From assembly GCF_036323735.1 (NCBI RefSeq), contig NC_086031.1, forward strand, positions 38,151,225 to 38,215,224: a DNA stretch of 64,000 nucleotides, read 5' to 3'. Shown here one piece after another: positions 1 to 10,774 of the stretch (its first letter is position 1; every line of letters starts with the position of its first letter). A model generated the notes under the pieces. That model made no database searches and was not told the DNA's origin. It saw only the letters and a list, made by a program, of their open reading frames with translations. Both the position numbers and the translations under genes were made by a program. The stretch comes from Rattus norvegicus (Eukaryota; Chordata; Mammalia; Rodentia; Muridae).

Positions 1-305
1 TAGGCAGCAGTGCCTGAATACATCTGTGCTTCCACTCAATGGGAGCATCAAAGGAAAAACATAAAAGCAGGAAAGAAAGAAAAGAAAGGAAACACATCCC
101 TCCTACTCCTCTCACCTTTAGTCACAGTTATCTTTCTCTCTGATGTGCACTCCCTTGTACTCTACCATCCAAGCCTGGATTACAAGTTAATAATGCACTT
201 TGAAGCAACAGTCATCTTAGGGAACTGAGTCTAGCTTGTTAGTTTTCTGTTCATTTCCTCTGAAACCCTTTTTAGGTTTATGTGTTTTGCTTCCTTATCT
301 GATTG

Positions 306-472
306 AATGTTGGCCTGCATGTATGTATGTATGTGTATCAAGTCCGAGGGTGTCTGATCACCCAGAATTTTGGTTATGGGTGCTTGTATACCATCACATG
401 GATGCTAGAAACAAAACCCAGGTTCTCTGCAAGAGCAGGAAGGGATCTTAACCACTGAGCTATTTCACTACC
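306..472 (-). mobile_element. B3-like SINE, antisense
   Basis: Reading the minus strand gives a tRNA-derived rodent SINE head (the plus strand shows the complement of the GCTCAGTGGTTAAG box A region near 450-470, and the CCCAGGTTC box B complement near 417-425). It is diverged. The subfamily (B2/B3) is from memory. Confidence 0.6.
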
Positions 473-503
473 TCTTCTCCTGAAATTTTAAACAAATTTT
501 CCC

Positions 504-558
<55 letters not shown>

Positions 559-570
559 CAGACAGATAAA
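504..570. repeat. (GATA)n microsatellite
   Basis: About 14 tandem GATA units, degrading at the right end to GACA units. Confidence 0.97.
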
Positions 571-817
571 TAGAGTGGCTTTGTTCTCAGTTTCCAAATG
601 TTATAGCAGGAAATCTATATCAATGCTGATGAATGAGAAACTAAATCATTTAGTGACAAAAACTATAAATGAAAAATAAATGACTTTACCAAGTGGATGG
701 AGTCCTTCAAAGTTAGTGAAAGTTTTCTCCCTCCTCCTCATTCTCCTCCTCCTTCTGATCCTTCTCCTATTTCTCCTTTATTAAGATGGGAAATGTGCAT
801 ATGATTTTCTGCTTAGA

Positions 818-974
818 AGAGAGATCAGGGCCCAGGAAGTAGCTCATTATATAAAGACACTCGCCTCCAAGCCTGATGACGTTAACTTGATCTCTAGGAT
901 CCACAAAGTGGAAGAAGAGAATTGAATCATAGAAGTTGCCTTCTGATACCACAAAGCATGGCTTGCAGGCACAC
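818..974 (+). mobile_element. B2/B3-superfamily SINE with tetranucleotide tail
   Basis: Diverged tRNA-derived SINE. Landmarks are the 'agctcattat...cctgatgacgttaactt' head and a 'ccttctgatacc' core. It runs straight into the (AATG)n tract, which probably grew from its A-rich tail. Confidence 0.55.
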
Positions 975-1013
975 AATGAATGAATGAATGAATGAATGAA
1001 TGAATGAATGAAA
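975..1013. repeat. (AATG)n microsatellite
   Basis: About nine perfect AATG units at the 3' tail of the preceding SINE. Confidence 0.95.
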
Positions 1014-1249
1014 TTTTAATTTTTAAAAGTATAATAGAATAAATAGGGACGATAGTAGGAGGAAAAATGACAGGTTAGGATTCTGAAAAATGAGGGAAAG
1101 CATTATGACAAACATAGATCTATCTGTACCATCACAACTACAGGCCAGGCATGCTGGCTTATTTCCTTCCTTTGGCAAAGAAACAAGCTGATTATTCCCA
1201 CACACAGCTGTGACTCATCAACTATAGACTGAGTAAGTGATGGATTTCT

Positions 1250-1490
1250 ACACCAACATTGGGGGGATGATTGCTTCAATGCATAAACAGCATTATACAC
1301 CAGCATTGGGGATGAATGCTTCAATGTACAACCAGCATTGTGGGTGATTGCTTCAATGCACAAACAGCATTATACACCACCAGCAGGGCTGATTGAATGT
1401 TCAAAGAACATTGGGGTGATTGCTTCAATGGACAACCAGTGTTCTACACCAGCATTGGGGGTTATTGCTTCAATGAATGAACAGCTTTGA
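1250..1490. repeat. Minisatellite-like tandem repeat, about 46-bp unit
   Basis: Units start at about 1250, 1297, 1328, 1374 and 1446. They share 'ACACCAGCATTGGGG' and 'GATTGCTTCAATG' blocks followed by 'ACAACCAGCATT'. One unit is shortened to about 31 bp and one interval is about 72 bp, so the array is diverged and partly rearranged. No known family is recognised. Confidence 0.8.
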
Positions 1491-1749
1491 TGCAAAGCAA
1501 CATTTTCGTCAAACTATTTAGTGCATGAAGTCTGGAGAATATTAACTTTTGTCTACATGCCATGGCCAGTTACAAGCAGTGCACACGAAGAAAACAAGAT
1601 CCTGTCTGTTGACAAGGAGGGAAATTTAAGCCTTTTGATGGCTGGGGTCAAAGACACTGCTGTCATTTCTGTTGTGAACAAGATGAATGGTAATCTCTAC
1701 CGATCTCAGCATTAGCAAAGGGTTAATGCCGATAAAGTTAACTAACGTT

Positions 1750-1945
1750 GGGGCTAGAGAAGTTGTTCAGAGATTAGAAATCTTTACTGCTCACAGAGAG
1801 AATTCTAGCTCCATTCCCAACACTCCAAACAAGCGATGCACAACTGCTTATTTCTTAAGCTCCAGGGTGTCCAATGCTTTCTCCTGACCTTCATGGGCAT
1901 CTGAATGAATTTGTACATACATAAAAATAAAAGCTTAAAATATCA
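1750..1945 (+). mobile_element. B3-like SINE
   Basis: Diverged SINE with a 'ggggctagagaagttgttcag' head, a B2/B3 middle ('tgaccttcatgggcatctg') and an AATAAAA tail. Confidence 0.55.
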
Positions 1946-2884
1946 AAAAATAAGGCAATTTCAGGAAACTGCTAGACTTCTGTGTTTCACATCCACGAGG
2001 AAAGGAAACAGTCTACAATAAAGAATGTACCAGGTTAGTAGAAATAAATAAAGGAAAGGAAATGAAAGACAGAACAAGAAGAGAGGAGATTCTAGTCAAG
2101 AGATGAATGTATGGGTTAGGAAACCATGATCGATGATGGGGAGTTTCTATCAAATCTAACTTTGAAGAAAACTATATGCCATATGAATGAACCCTGGGTT
2201 TGGGAGAAGACTGGAAAGCATAGTAGACATGGAAGGAACTAATATAAGGATGTGGCTTTTTTAAAGTTCTGCTATGCACAACTCTTTGCAATTTTTGGTG
2301 AGTAATTTACATACTGTGATATCCATTGAGAATCTAGACAAATACTCATCTCAGTAAGATGCTCACAGGTAGAACTCATCAAACCCTCTGAAGAAAATAA
2401 ATCCTCTTTGCTGAGGTGAGATTAGTCATCACCAGCCTTCTGTGTAATCTCAGTTCTTTTTGTTAATTAACTATTTTTCTATGTTGATCGCTTTTGTTTC
2501 TTATGTTTTTGTTATTAAATTTGGAGTCTACCAATTTTTGTTATTTATTTGGGCTGCTTTTCAATAGTAATGCTTACATACCATTGGTTATAGAAGATAA
2601 AAGAAAAACACCATCATCCTTATAGAGCAATCTGTACTGTTTTGTTTGGTGCCTAAATAATTCTTTCTTTGAAGGTTCTGTGGACTAAAACCCCAGGGTA
2701 GAGCATGCACTTCTTAGAGTTTATAGCTGGGGAGAACATAAAGGAATGGACTGCCTCCTAAAATCTTGGAGAGCTTTACTGAAAAACAGTTATAGGTGCT
2801 GCAAATACAAGGTCCAGTCTAAATTTCCATAAAGCTTACACTCATAGTGACTACTCAAAATTATTTTTGTTTTACTTTAATTTT
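1946..2884. other. AT-rich DNA, no gene seen
   Basis: No coding, RNA gene or recognised repeat. A GTGAGT donor-like site near 2298 lacks a convincing upstream acceptor. Confidence 0.5.
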
Positions 2885-3003
2885 GGGGGTTATACATATG
2901 ATGTGGTAAGCATCGGACCCCAGGGAACAATTTGTATAACTCATTTTTGTCCTTCCATCATGTGACTCACAGGAATCAAAATTAGGAGGTCATCAGGCTT
3001 GGT

Positions 3004-3013
3004 AGAAAATGCC
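3004..3013. repeat. L1 target-site duplication, left copy
   Basis: AGAAAATGCC, repeated exactly at 3849-3858 directly after the L1 poly(A). Confidence 0.75.
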
Positions 3014-3848
3014 TGAGTCCAAATGGATGGAATTAGAAAATATCATCCTGAGTGAGGTAACCCAGTCACAAAAGAATACTCATGGTATGCACTCACTGAT
3101 AAGTGGATATCATCCCAAAAGCTCAGAATACCCAAGATACAATTCACAGATCACATGAAGCTCGAGAAGAGGAAAGACAAAAACATGGATGCTTCAGTCC
3201 TTCTTGGAAGGGGGAACAAAATACTCACAGGAGGAAATGTGGAGACAAAGTGTGGAGCAGAAACTGAAGGAAAGGCCATCCAGAGACTGCCCCACCTGGG
3301 GATTCATCCCATATACAGCCCCCAAACCCAGACATTACTGAGGATGCCAAGAAATGCTTTCTGACATGAGCCTGATATAACTATATCCTAAGAGGCTCTG
3401 CCAGAGTGACAAATATAGAGGCTCACAGCCAACAATTCACTGGGCTGAGCACAGGGTTCCCAATGGAGGAGGTGGAGAAAGGACTGAAGGAGCTCAAGGG
3501 ATTTGCAACCCATAGGAAGAGCAACAATATCAACCAACCAAACACCCTGGAACTCCTAGGGACTAAACCACCAAGCAAAGAGTACACATGGAGGGATCCA
3601 TGGCTCCATCCACATATGTAGCAGAGGATGTCCTTGTTGAACATCAATGGGAGGAGAGGCCCTTGGTCCTGTGAAGGCTTGATTCCTGAGTGTAGGGGAA
3701 TGTCAGGGTGCGGAGGTGGGAGTGGGTAGCTGGGGGGGCACCATCACAGAAGCAAGGGTAGGGAATGGGATAGGTGGTTTCTAGAGGGGAAACTGAGAAA
3801 GAGGATAACATTTGAAATGTAATAAATAAAATAGCCTATTAAAAAAAA
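3014..3848 (+). mobile_element. 5'-truncated L1 3' end
   Basis: It begins in the last ORF2 codons (the AAATATCATCCTGAGTGAGG block, then AAGTGGATATC where a sister copy has the stop region) and continues through a typical murid L1 3' UTR to an A-rich tail at about 3838-3849. Only a few tens of ORF2 bases remain, so there is no function. It is older and more diverged than the 61-kb copy. The 10-bp duplication AGAAAATGCC supports retrotransposition. Confidence 0.9.
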
Positions 3849-3858
3849 AGAAAATGCC
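3849..3858. repeat. L1 target-site duplication, right copy
   Basis: AGAAAATGCC, identical to 3004-3013. Confidence 0.75.
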
Positions 3859-3995
3859 ACCACATTGGCCCAAGGACAGCCATTTAATTTAAAATTTTCC
3901 TCATATTTCTGTGCTGTTTCAGATTTCTGATTTCTGAAATTGGCTTGAGATTAAATAACAACAAAATAAAATTGGTATTTGTTTAAGTGACATTT

Positions 3996-4010
3996 AAAAT
4001 TTTAATTATT
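3996..4010. repeat. Target-site duplication, left copy
   Basis: AAAATTTTAATTATT, a perfect 15-bp match to 4129-4143. It brackets a very short L1 tail. Confidence 0.85.
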
Positions 4011-4128
4011 GGAACACCCATAAGAAAGGGGAGGGGGGAGGGAGATGTTTGCCCGGATACCGGGAAAGGGAATAACACTTGAAATGTATATAAGAAATAC
4101 TCAAGTTAATAATAAAAAAATATAGAAA
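4011..4128 (+). mobile_element. Extremely 5'-truncated young rat L1 (about 118 bp)
   Basis: Nearly identical to the terminal part of the full-length copy (61730-61838): the G-rich tract, 'TGTTTGCCCGGATACCGGG', 'AATAACACTTGAAATG', 'AAATACTCAAGTTAATAATAAA' and an A tail. A 15-bp duplication flanks it, so it is a complete retrotransposition event that copied only the last ~100 bases. Confidence 0.92.
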
Positions 4129-4143
4129 AAAATTTTAATTATT
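4129..4143. repeat. Target-site duplication, right copy
   Basis: AAAATTTTAATTATT, identical to 3996-4010. Confidence 0.85.
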
Positions 4144-5138
4144 AACTTTCACAAAGATACTCTTTGTTTTTAATCAAAATTGTTTCTTACCCCTCAGAGA
4201 TTAATCATTTCAAGTATGGCGTGCATATGATATTATGAAAATTCAGTAGTAAAGACTGCTGAACCCTGTTGTCTCATAGCCATATCCAACATGCTCAGTT
4301 AATAGGGCACCGGCCATCAGTATACTTCATTTAAAAGTTTCAACTTCTGAATACTCAGAGATCATGCTTCTATTTTGAGCTTCTTATATATCTACTTTCT
4401 ATTTTAATAATGGGCATGGTATGGCTCAATGTAAAAATTACTACCATATATGCTATAGATTTTATGATTGGACAGATGTTTATATATTACATATGCTATG
4501 TAGATGATGCATTAAAAAGTGCTGAAGCAAGGATAATGGCTACCTGCATGGGTAGAGAAAGAGTCGTTCTTTTATTACGTCCTCTTCACTTTACTAGATC
4601 AAACTAGTACTAGTTCAAATGGGGGTCTGTGTTGAACTGGAGCTCACCAGTTTAATTTCTTCTCACAGATAATATATAGAGCCTTTTTCTCATCAACAAT
4701 GTCAGGCCTGATCTGTCTCTTTTAATCTATTTCAGTCTCAATGATAGTCACCACTGCCTTCCCTCATGGGGCTTGGCAGAGATGCAGAGTTCAAACAAGG
4801 CAAAATGTGCAAAACTCTGGTCAAATTTCATAAAGTAGTGAATAAAGACATATGTACATCCTCTCATAGGTAAGCAAGGCAGTCAACACTCCAGAAGTCT
4901 CTCTGAAGAGAATAACCTGAATGGATGAATATATGATGAGAATAAGTCAAGAATATGTTTCATATATATATGTATATATATATATAACATAACATATATT
5001 GTATAAAATATAACATATAATGAATAATATATAATATATACTTATATAAAATGTGGATAAATATATAAACTAACAGATATAAAAATGTATATATGAATGG
5101 GTCCAAATATGCATGCTCATTTACATATATATGTAAAT
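4144..5138. other. AT-rich DNA with TA-rich tract
   Basis: No gene seen. 4960-5100 is a low-complexity TA/ATA-rich stretch. The rest is unrecognised. Confidence 0.5.
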
Positions 5139-5327
5139 ATATGTTCTCTAGACTTAAATCCTTTGTTTGACAATTTTATTTTTATTTATTTATTTATTTT
5201 TAAAATCCTATTTTTTATTATTTTTATTTCATTTACTTTCCAGTCATTAGCTCCATCGCAGTCTGCTCTCCCATAGTTCCTCATCCCATTCCTGCTCCTT
5301 CTTGTCTCCAAGGGGATGCACACACGT

Positions 5328-5362
<35 letters not shown>

Positions 5363-5372
5363 CGCACGCGCG

Positions 5373-5403
<31 letters not shown>

Positions 5404-5510
5404 GCTCATCCCCTCAGGACTCCTCACTTTCTGGGACCTCAAGTCTCTTGAGGGTTAGGCAGATCTTCTCTCACTGAGGCCAGGGCAGGCCTTCTGTATG
5501 GTGTATGTAC
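5139..5510 (-). repeat. Left arm of an imperfect inverted duplication (L1-like 3' end with (CA)n)
   Basis: Its reverse complement matches 6180-6547 over nearly its whole length: 'CTCAAGAGACTTGAGGTCCC', 'AGAAAGTGAGGAGTCCTGAGG', the CA/TG tract with a CGCG core, 'GCATCCCCTTGGAGACA', 'GGAATGGGATGAGGAACTAT' and the A-rich tail. Homology runs beyond the A-rich tail through 'TGTCAAACAAAGG' to 'AGAGAACATAT', which independent insertions would not be expected to share. Confidence 0.8.
5319..5404. repeat. (CA)n with GCGC core
   Basis: Interrupted (CA)n with a CGCACGCGCGCAC core, inside the left inverted arm. Confidence 0.95.
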
Positions 5511-5519
5511 AAGTCTGCT

Positions 5520-5690
5520 GTATGTGTGTGGCAGTGTGCGTTCGATGCTCGTGAGAAGAGAAGAGAGTATCAGAATCCCTGGAGCCGGAACTAGTCACAA
5601 ATAGCTGTGATTGCCTTAGTGTAGGTGCAGAAAACTGAACTCTAGTCCTCTATCTAAACAGCGAGTGAACATAACAGCCCTATAATATTC
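5520..5690 (-). mobile_element. B3-like SINE, antisense
   Basis: The plus strand shows complements of the SINE tail (tgtgtgtggc...), middle ('atcagaatccctggagccgg') and head ('aaactgaactctagtcctct'), in minus-strand order. Confidence 0.5.
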
Positions 5691-5769
5691 TCTATCCCAA
5701 TGGGGAATAATTTCAAGGTGTTGTTTTAAATACCTTTTCAGTGTAGGTTGCTCCAAAGGATGATATTGG

Positions 5770-6279
5770 CCCATGATCCAAAGGAGACTCAACCAGGCCT
5801 GTGAAAGGCTTAAGAGGAGTTCAGCTCAGAAAGAAAAGTTGTTGTGCAAGCCTAATAGTGTCAGACCTTGAAGTCTCCCCTGGAGATGGATCCCAAGTTG
5901 GGTCAGTCTCTGGACCTCCTTTACCTCAGTCATCTGAGAGGCCGAACAAGCAGCTGAGTGAAACAGATACAGAAACTTACACCCAACCAATGAATTGGAG
6001 TTAGGGACCCCTGTGTTTGAAATAGGGAAAGGCTAGAAAAAAATGAGGAGGAGAGCGATCCCACGGATGACCAGCAGTCTCAACTAACCTGTACTCCTGA
6101 GATCTCTCAGACACTGAGATCTCTCAGTCACCGAGCCACCAACCAGGTAGCGTACAGGAGCTGGTCTGAGGCCCCTGGCACATATACATCAGAGGAAGGC
6201 CTGCCCTGGACTCAGTGAGAGAAGATCTGCCTAACCCTCAAGAGACTTGAGGTCCCAGAAAGTGAGGAGTCCTGAGGAG

Positions 6280-6336
<57 letters not shown>

Positions 6337-6547
6337 CGTGCGTGTGCGTGTGTGTGCGTGTGCACTTGTTTGCATCCCCTTGGAGACAGGAGGGAGGAGG
6401 AATGGGATGAGGAACTATAGGAGAGCAGACTGGGTTGGGGCTAACGACAGGAAAGTAAGTAAAATAAAAAATAATAAAAAATAGGATTTAACAACAAATA
6501 AATAATAAAAAATGTCAAACAAAGGGTTCAAGTGGAGAGAACATATA
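5770..6547 (+). mobile_element. Lx-type L1 3' UTR fragment (includes right inverted arm 6180-6547)
   Basis: Colinear with the 3' UTR of the L1 at 18.2-18.7 kb: 'aagcagctgagt', 'actgagatctctcag', 'gagccaccaaccagg', 'ctcagtgagagaagat', 'cctaaccctcaagagactt'. It ends in an A-rich stretch at 6460-6515, followed by the same non-A bases seen beyond the tail of the left arm. Confidence 0.7.
6281..6366. repeat. (TG)n with CGCG core
   Basis: Mirror counterpart of 5319-5404: TG units with a GCGCGCGTGCGTGCGTG core. Confidence 0.95.
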
Positions 6548-6828
6548 GTCTGCTTGAGGAAGGAAATGGAAAGAATATGAGTGGAAATTAGTGGTCCTAG
6601 GGAATGTGGCAGAACAAAATAAAGAAAGATAAAATTATTCAGACTTTGGGACCTGATAAGCAACCCAAACATGTCTGTAATATCTGTTGGCAGGCGTGAA
6701 CGCTCATATTCAATGCTGTGGGTCTTAAGGAGGAGGTAACGATGACTTGTATATGTTCTGTACTATGTGCTGGACTAGATAATTAAATAGCTGATGGGCT
6801 GGGTACTAGTATTGCATTAGTTAACTAT

Positions 6829-7174
6829 CTGCTTGCTGGGACAAAATACTTAACCAAAGTGAATTAAGGGAGAATGGGTTTATTAAGGTAATGCTTACCA
6901 TCCTGAGGGGGCGTGGCAGCAGGAGTGTGAGGCAGCTGTTCACACAGCATCCAAAGTAAGGAAGCAGAGAGAGACGGATGCTGGTACTCAGCTCACTTTC
7001 TCCTTTTAATTCATCCCAGGACCCCAGCTCATGGCTCAGTGATACCCAGATTCAGTGTGGATCTTCCTACGTCATTTAACCCAATCTAGAAACGCTCTCA
7101 CATACATGTCTAGAACATTGTTTCCTAAGTAATTCTAGACTCCATTTGGTGACAAGCAATATTAATCACCATGA
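6829..7174 (-). mobile_element. Rodent LTR-like repeat, antisense
   Basis: On the minus strand it has an AATAAACCCATTCTCCCTT polyadenylation-type segment and ends in 'CCAGCAAGCAGATAG'. The middle matches a common rodent repeat ('gagctgagtaccagcatcc', 'tctctgcttcc'). I believe it is an ERVL/MaLR-type LTR, but the exact family is unknown to me. Confidence 0.5.
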
Positions 7175-8064
7175 GCACATGTCTGTTTTCATTCATAATA
7201 CATCTTTGGAACTTAACATTGCCCACTGACATGTAGCTACTAGCATTTTTCTTTTATGTTATGTATTTTGCCTCCTACATACAAAAAAACCTCAAAAAAC
7301 AAACAAATAAAAACAAAAAGCCACTTAAACCATTTTTTACCTCAACCTAGCCTTTTGTACCCAAAGCTAATAAGCATATATCTACTCCCATCTTACCCAC
7401 TTTAAACCAGCTTTATATTTTTGAATAAAAATGTATAATTTATTAAAGTGTAGTTTCCAAGTAGAAAACTTAGGCTCTTACAAGAAAGATACCAGTAAGA
7501 CAAAAAGAGAATACATGGAGATCATTTTGTGTTGACCACTCCTGGGCCTGCCCTGAAAGTAGAGATAATATAGGCAGGAACAGTCTCTTAGAGATACTGT
7601 TCTTTCTCTTTCCTAGAAAGTATTGATTACAAATAGTTGGGGATGGAAGCACATTACAAATGTATTGTGTGAAAGTTTGTTTTAAATAAGACAAAAAAAT
7701 TCCATCAGTGCATTAGATGAACAAAATTATCTTTATGTACTGATAATCTGACAGGGATTAGATGTACCAGCTCTATCTCCTTACCAAAATGGAACCCAGC
7801 AGGATTTACGTACGCAATCTAATGTATACTAAATACCCAGAAGAAGCAGAAGATCCAAACTGCAAAGCTTGCGGCAGCAAATTGAATAATCAAAATTTGG
7901 GTCCATCTGCATCTGTAGATTTACATAGCACTTGATTCCATGGACAAGTATTGCTTAGTGATAAAATATATTATGGAAAACACACCTTTTCTTTCACTGT
8001 GTAAACATCATAAAATACAGACACAAACTCCTATGGCTCTCAAACCATTATGCAGTATAATCAG
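7175..8064. other. No gene seen; possible old repeat at 7520-7660
   Basis: AT-rich. 7265-7320 is A-rich low complexity. 7520-7660 ('cactcctgggcctgccctgaaag...') resembles a common rodent interspersed repeat I cannot name securely. Confidence 0.4.
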
Positions 8065-8325
8065 TGTGTTTGTTTGTCTCTGGGAACATTTGTGTCCACA
8101 GGAGTGTTCAGGTAGAGGACAGACTTGGGTGTTGTTCTTTAGACTTAGTTTACCTTGCTTATCTTTTTTTTTGAGAAAGGGTTATTCACTGTCTGGGGAC
8201 CCACCAAGAAGGATAACCTGGCTATCTACTAAAGGACAATACCACACACAGCCTGTTCCCATGGGTTTTAGAAATCCAATGTAGGTTTGCATGATTGTAA
8301 AGCAAGCACACACTTTATGCTCGAC
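8065..8325 (-). mobile_element. B4-like SINE, antisense
   Basis: The plus strand carries the T-rich 'ctttttttttgagaaaggg' and the complement of a tRNA-like head near the right end. It is diverged. Confidence 0.45.
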
Positions 8326-8514
8326 CTCCATGAACCAGAATTAATCACATAGCCTATGATTTATTTAAACATAAATCCAATTTATACAGAAAGGCATTAT
8401 AGATCATTAAATATTTGGTTATGGTAGGACATGGCTAGAAGAGCTAGACTATAAGGTCTGAAGGTTTATCTGTTGAGAAATCTATTGTAATTCAGTTTAA
8501 GTATGCATTTATGA

Positions 8515-8720
8515 ATGTGTGTGTATGTGTGTGTATATGTGTCTGTGCATGTTTCTATGTGTGCAGATATCTGCAGAAGCCAGAAGAGAGTGTGGATCCC
8601 TTCAGTCTGGAGTCATAAACAGCTGTGAACCACCAGATGTATGTACTGGGTTGAGAACTTGAATCCTCTGGAAAAGCAGTACACATTCTTAAACAAAGAG
8701 GCAACTCTTAACCCCTCTAA
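8515..8720 (-). mobile_element. B3-like SINE with GT-rich tail, antisense
   Basis: 'GTGTGTATGTGTG' tail complement, then 'gccagaagagagtgtggatccc', 'gagtcataaacagctgtgaacc', 'gagaacttgaatcctctg', which is the standard antisense order of B3. Confidence 0.7.
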
Positions 8721-8721
8721 T

Positions 8722-8890
8722 TCTGTCTTAGTTCCTAAACACCTGTATCACTCTGAATAAGCCACTTACCTTGTCTGGGCCTCAGTTTCATCAAGTTTGG
8801 TGGTATTATAAAAAGTGAGTGATCTGTACAGGCTGTGCATAAGTGTTACCTACTTTAAATGGTTATTTATCATGTTCTCTCTTTTGATTT
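8722..8890 (+). mobile_element. MIR SINE fragment
   Basis: 'aataagccacttaccttgtc' followed by 'tgggcctcagtttcatcaag' is the conserved MIR core. It is an old mammal-wide repeat, so this segment predates the rodent insertions. Confidence 0.75.
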
Positions 8891-9719
8891 ACCATTATTT
8901 CATCTTCTGCAACTCAATAGTAAAGCTCAATAGTACCAGTTAGGTTTTATTGCATCTGATGAAAGTCTTCAGCCATGTGAGAAGCCTAAGATGACCTCAG
9001 AGAAATGCACTTTATATTATAATAGCTTAATGGAACCAATTATATTATATCAGCATAAAAACTTTTAAATGGAAAAAATGTACTCATCAGTAAAAATGTT
9101 CTATATTTTACCAAGAATGTCCATATGCCAACTGTTTATTAGTCAAGATTTAAAAATTATTCACCAGTAAGTATTAGGTTTTATGATTTTTAATTCAATG
9201 TCCACTAATAAATTAATGGAGAAGCAAGGAGAGCTTTTGTAAGATGACATTTAATTATAAAATAGTCTTAAATATAAGGCACCTAGGAACCATGTCAAAC
9301 TTTTCCACAAACGTAACTAATTAAACCTTTCTGGGAGGAAATTGGATCATGTGGTAACCCTGATGTAAAACCGTGGAAAAGACAGTTGCAGACAAATGAA
9401 GATCCATGGTTCTTTGCTCACATAAACTTCTTCTATTTAGTTAAAGGACATGGGCTTCATAATCAGTGGTGTTATACAGACTTTGCTATGAACAGAACAT
9501 TTAGTGCCATACCAAAGAAGATAGGCTTTGAATTAAATGTAGTCACTGGAGAATACTTAGTGTTAGAAATAATATCTTATTAGGATTATAATGCTGAAGC
9601 TACTAAGGTATTTTTTATTTGAAAGTTCAACTTTAAAATTGAATTAGAAAAAAAGAAAATTGCATTAGATTTTGAAGTAAAGTACATTTGAATTTTTCTA
9701 ATTTTGGCATGTACATGAA
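8891..9719. other. No gene or clear repeat seen
   Basis: AT-rich. The short open frame at 9386-9583 has no recognisable motif and no supporting context. Confidence 0.5.
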
Positions 9720-9990
9720 CACACAGGCGCTCACACTCAAAAGCCAGAGAATATACAATCTATGACTCTCTACTTTATTCCTTGGAGAAAAGATCTCTCA
9801 TGAAACCTGTAGCTAGATGGCTATCAAGCAAGCCTTGGTGATCCTTTGTCTTTGCCCTCCATGATGCTGGGGTTGCATCCATGCATGTCCAGACCTGAAG
9901 TTCATATAAGTGTGTAAAACTTGGGTCCCACACTATGGCGCTAGTGCTCATTTCTTCTGACACATCACGCCTTTCCCCTGATATTTTAAA
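9720..9990 (-). mobile_element. B4-like SINE, antisense
   Basis: 'gatctctcatgaaacctgtagct', 'tgatgctggggttgcatcc', 'gacctgaagttcatat' follow antisense B4 order. It is strongly diverged. Confidence 0.45.
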
Positions 9991-10314
9991 TGCTCTAGAG
10001 AAATTCCACTGATTTGTAACAGTTTTTGTTTTCTACAATTAGTTTTGTATTGCATCTCCTCTACTACTCTAGTAGTAAAATCTATAAGAACAATGCACTG
10101 AGGAATTCATATAGTAGTTTTATTACTACTCCCTGACTTTCTCCTCATGGGATACTTTCTTCTTTTTCTTCTTTTTTTTGTAGTTATTGCATTATGAAAG
10201 AAGAGTTGAGGAATCTTTTAAAATAAATTAGCTTAATGGATTTGGATACATTTGGTCAGAAAAAATAATCTAAATATTGAAGCTAAAACCTATTTCATTA
10301 ACTGTGACTTGGAA
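9991..10314. other. No gene seen
   Basis: AT-rich, with a pyrimidine stretch near 10155-10180 and no exon-like partner. Confidence 0.45.
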
Positions 10315-10325
10315 GTTGATAATTT
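10315..10325. repeat. B1 target-site duplication, left copy
   Basis: GTTGATAATTT, perfect match to 10491-10501. Confidence 0.85.
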
Positions 10326-10490
10326 AGAGCTGTGCATGCCTTTAATTCTGACACTTGGGAGGCAGAGGCAAGTGGACCTCTGTGAATTTGAGGCTATCCT
10401 GGTCTAGAGGGAGTTCCAGGACAACCAAAAATTCATAGTGAGACTCTGTCTAAAGAAACAAACAAACGAATGAATGAATGAAAAATAAAG
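10326..10490 (+). mobile_element. B1 SINE
   Basis: 7SL-derived SINE: 'TGCATGCCTTTAATTCTGAC', 'CTTGGGAGGCAGAGGCAAG', 'GAGTTCCAGGACAACC' and an A-rich tail with (AATG)n. An 11-bp perfect duplication flanks it. Confidence 0.92.
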
Positions 10491-10501
10491 GTTGATAATT
10501 T
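10491..10501. repeat. B1 target-site duplication, right copy
   Basis: GTTGATAATTT, identical to 10315-10325. Confidence 0.85.
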
Positions 10502-10774
10502 GAACTTACATTACTGAAAAATCGACTGCATTTTACTGAAATATTCTTTGTAGATGACATATGCATTTAATGTATTAATGCTATTCAATTTTGTATAAAA
10601 TTACATTATATATCTGGATAAGTCTGTATTACTTAAATTAATTTTTCTAGAAATTTTAAGTAATTATATTATGCTGTCCAACACTGTGGTGGATAAAATA
10701 TTACTGATGTTGTGCTCATTACAATTGTTAATATCTTGGTCAATATGAAACATGTTCATTACTTAGAAGAAAAT

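Larger units (their letters stand above)
2885..3885 (-). mobile_element. B3-type SINE (minus strand) split by an L1 insertion
   Basis: The left half, 2885-3013, contains complements of the SINE 3' and middle regions ('gtccttccatcatgtgactc', 'aggtcatcaggcttgg'). The right half resumes at 3849 after a duplicated 10-bp block. The intervening 3014-3848 is a separate L1, so the SINE is the older element. Confidence 0.6.

Noticed and set aside
7940..8284. 114-codon open frame
   Set aside because: It overlaps a B4-like antisense SINE, and there is no recognisable motif or splice context.
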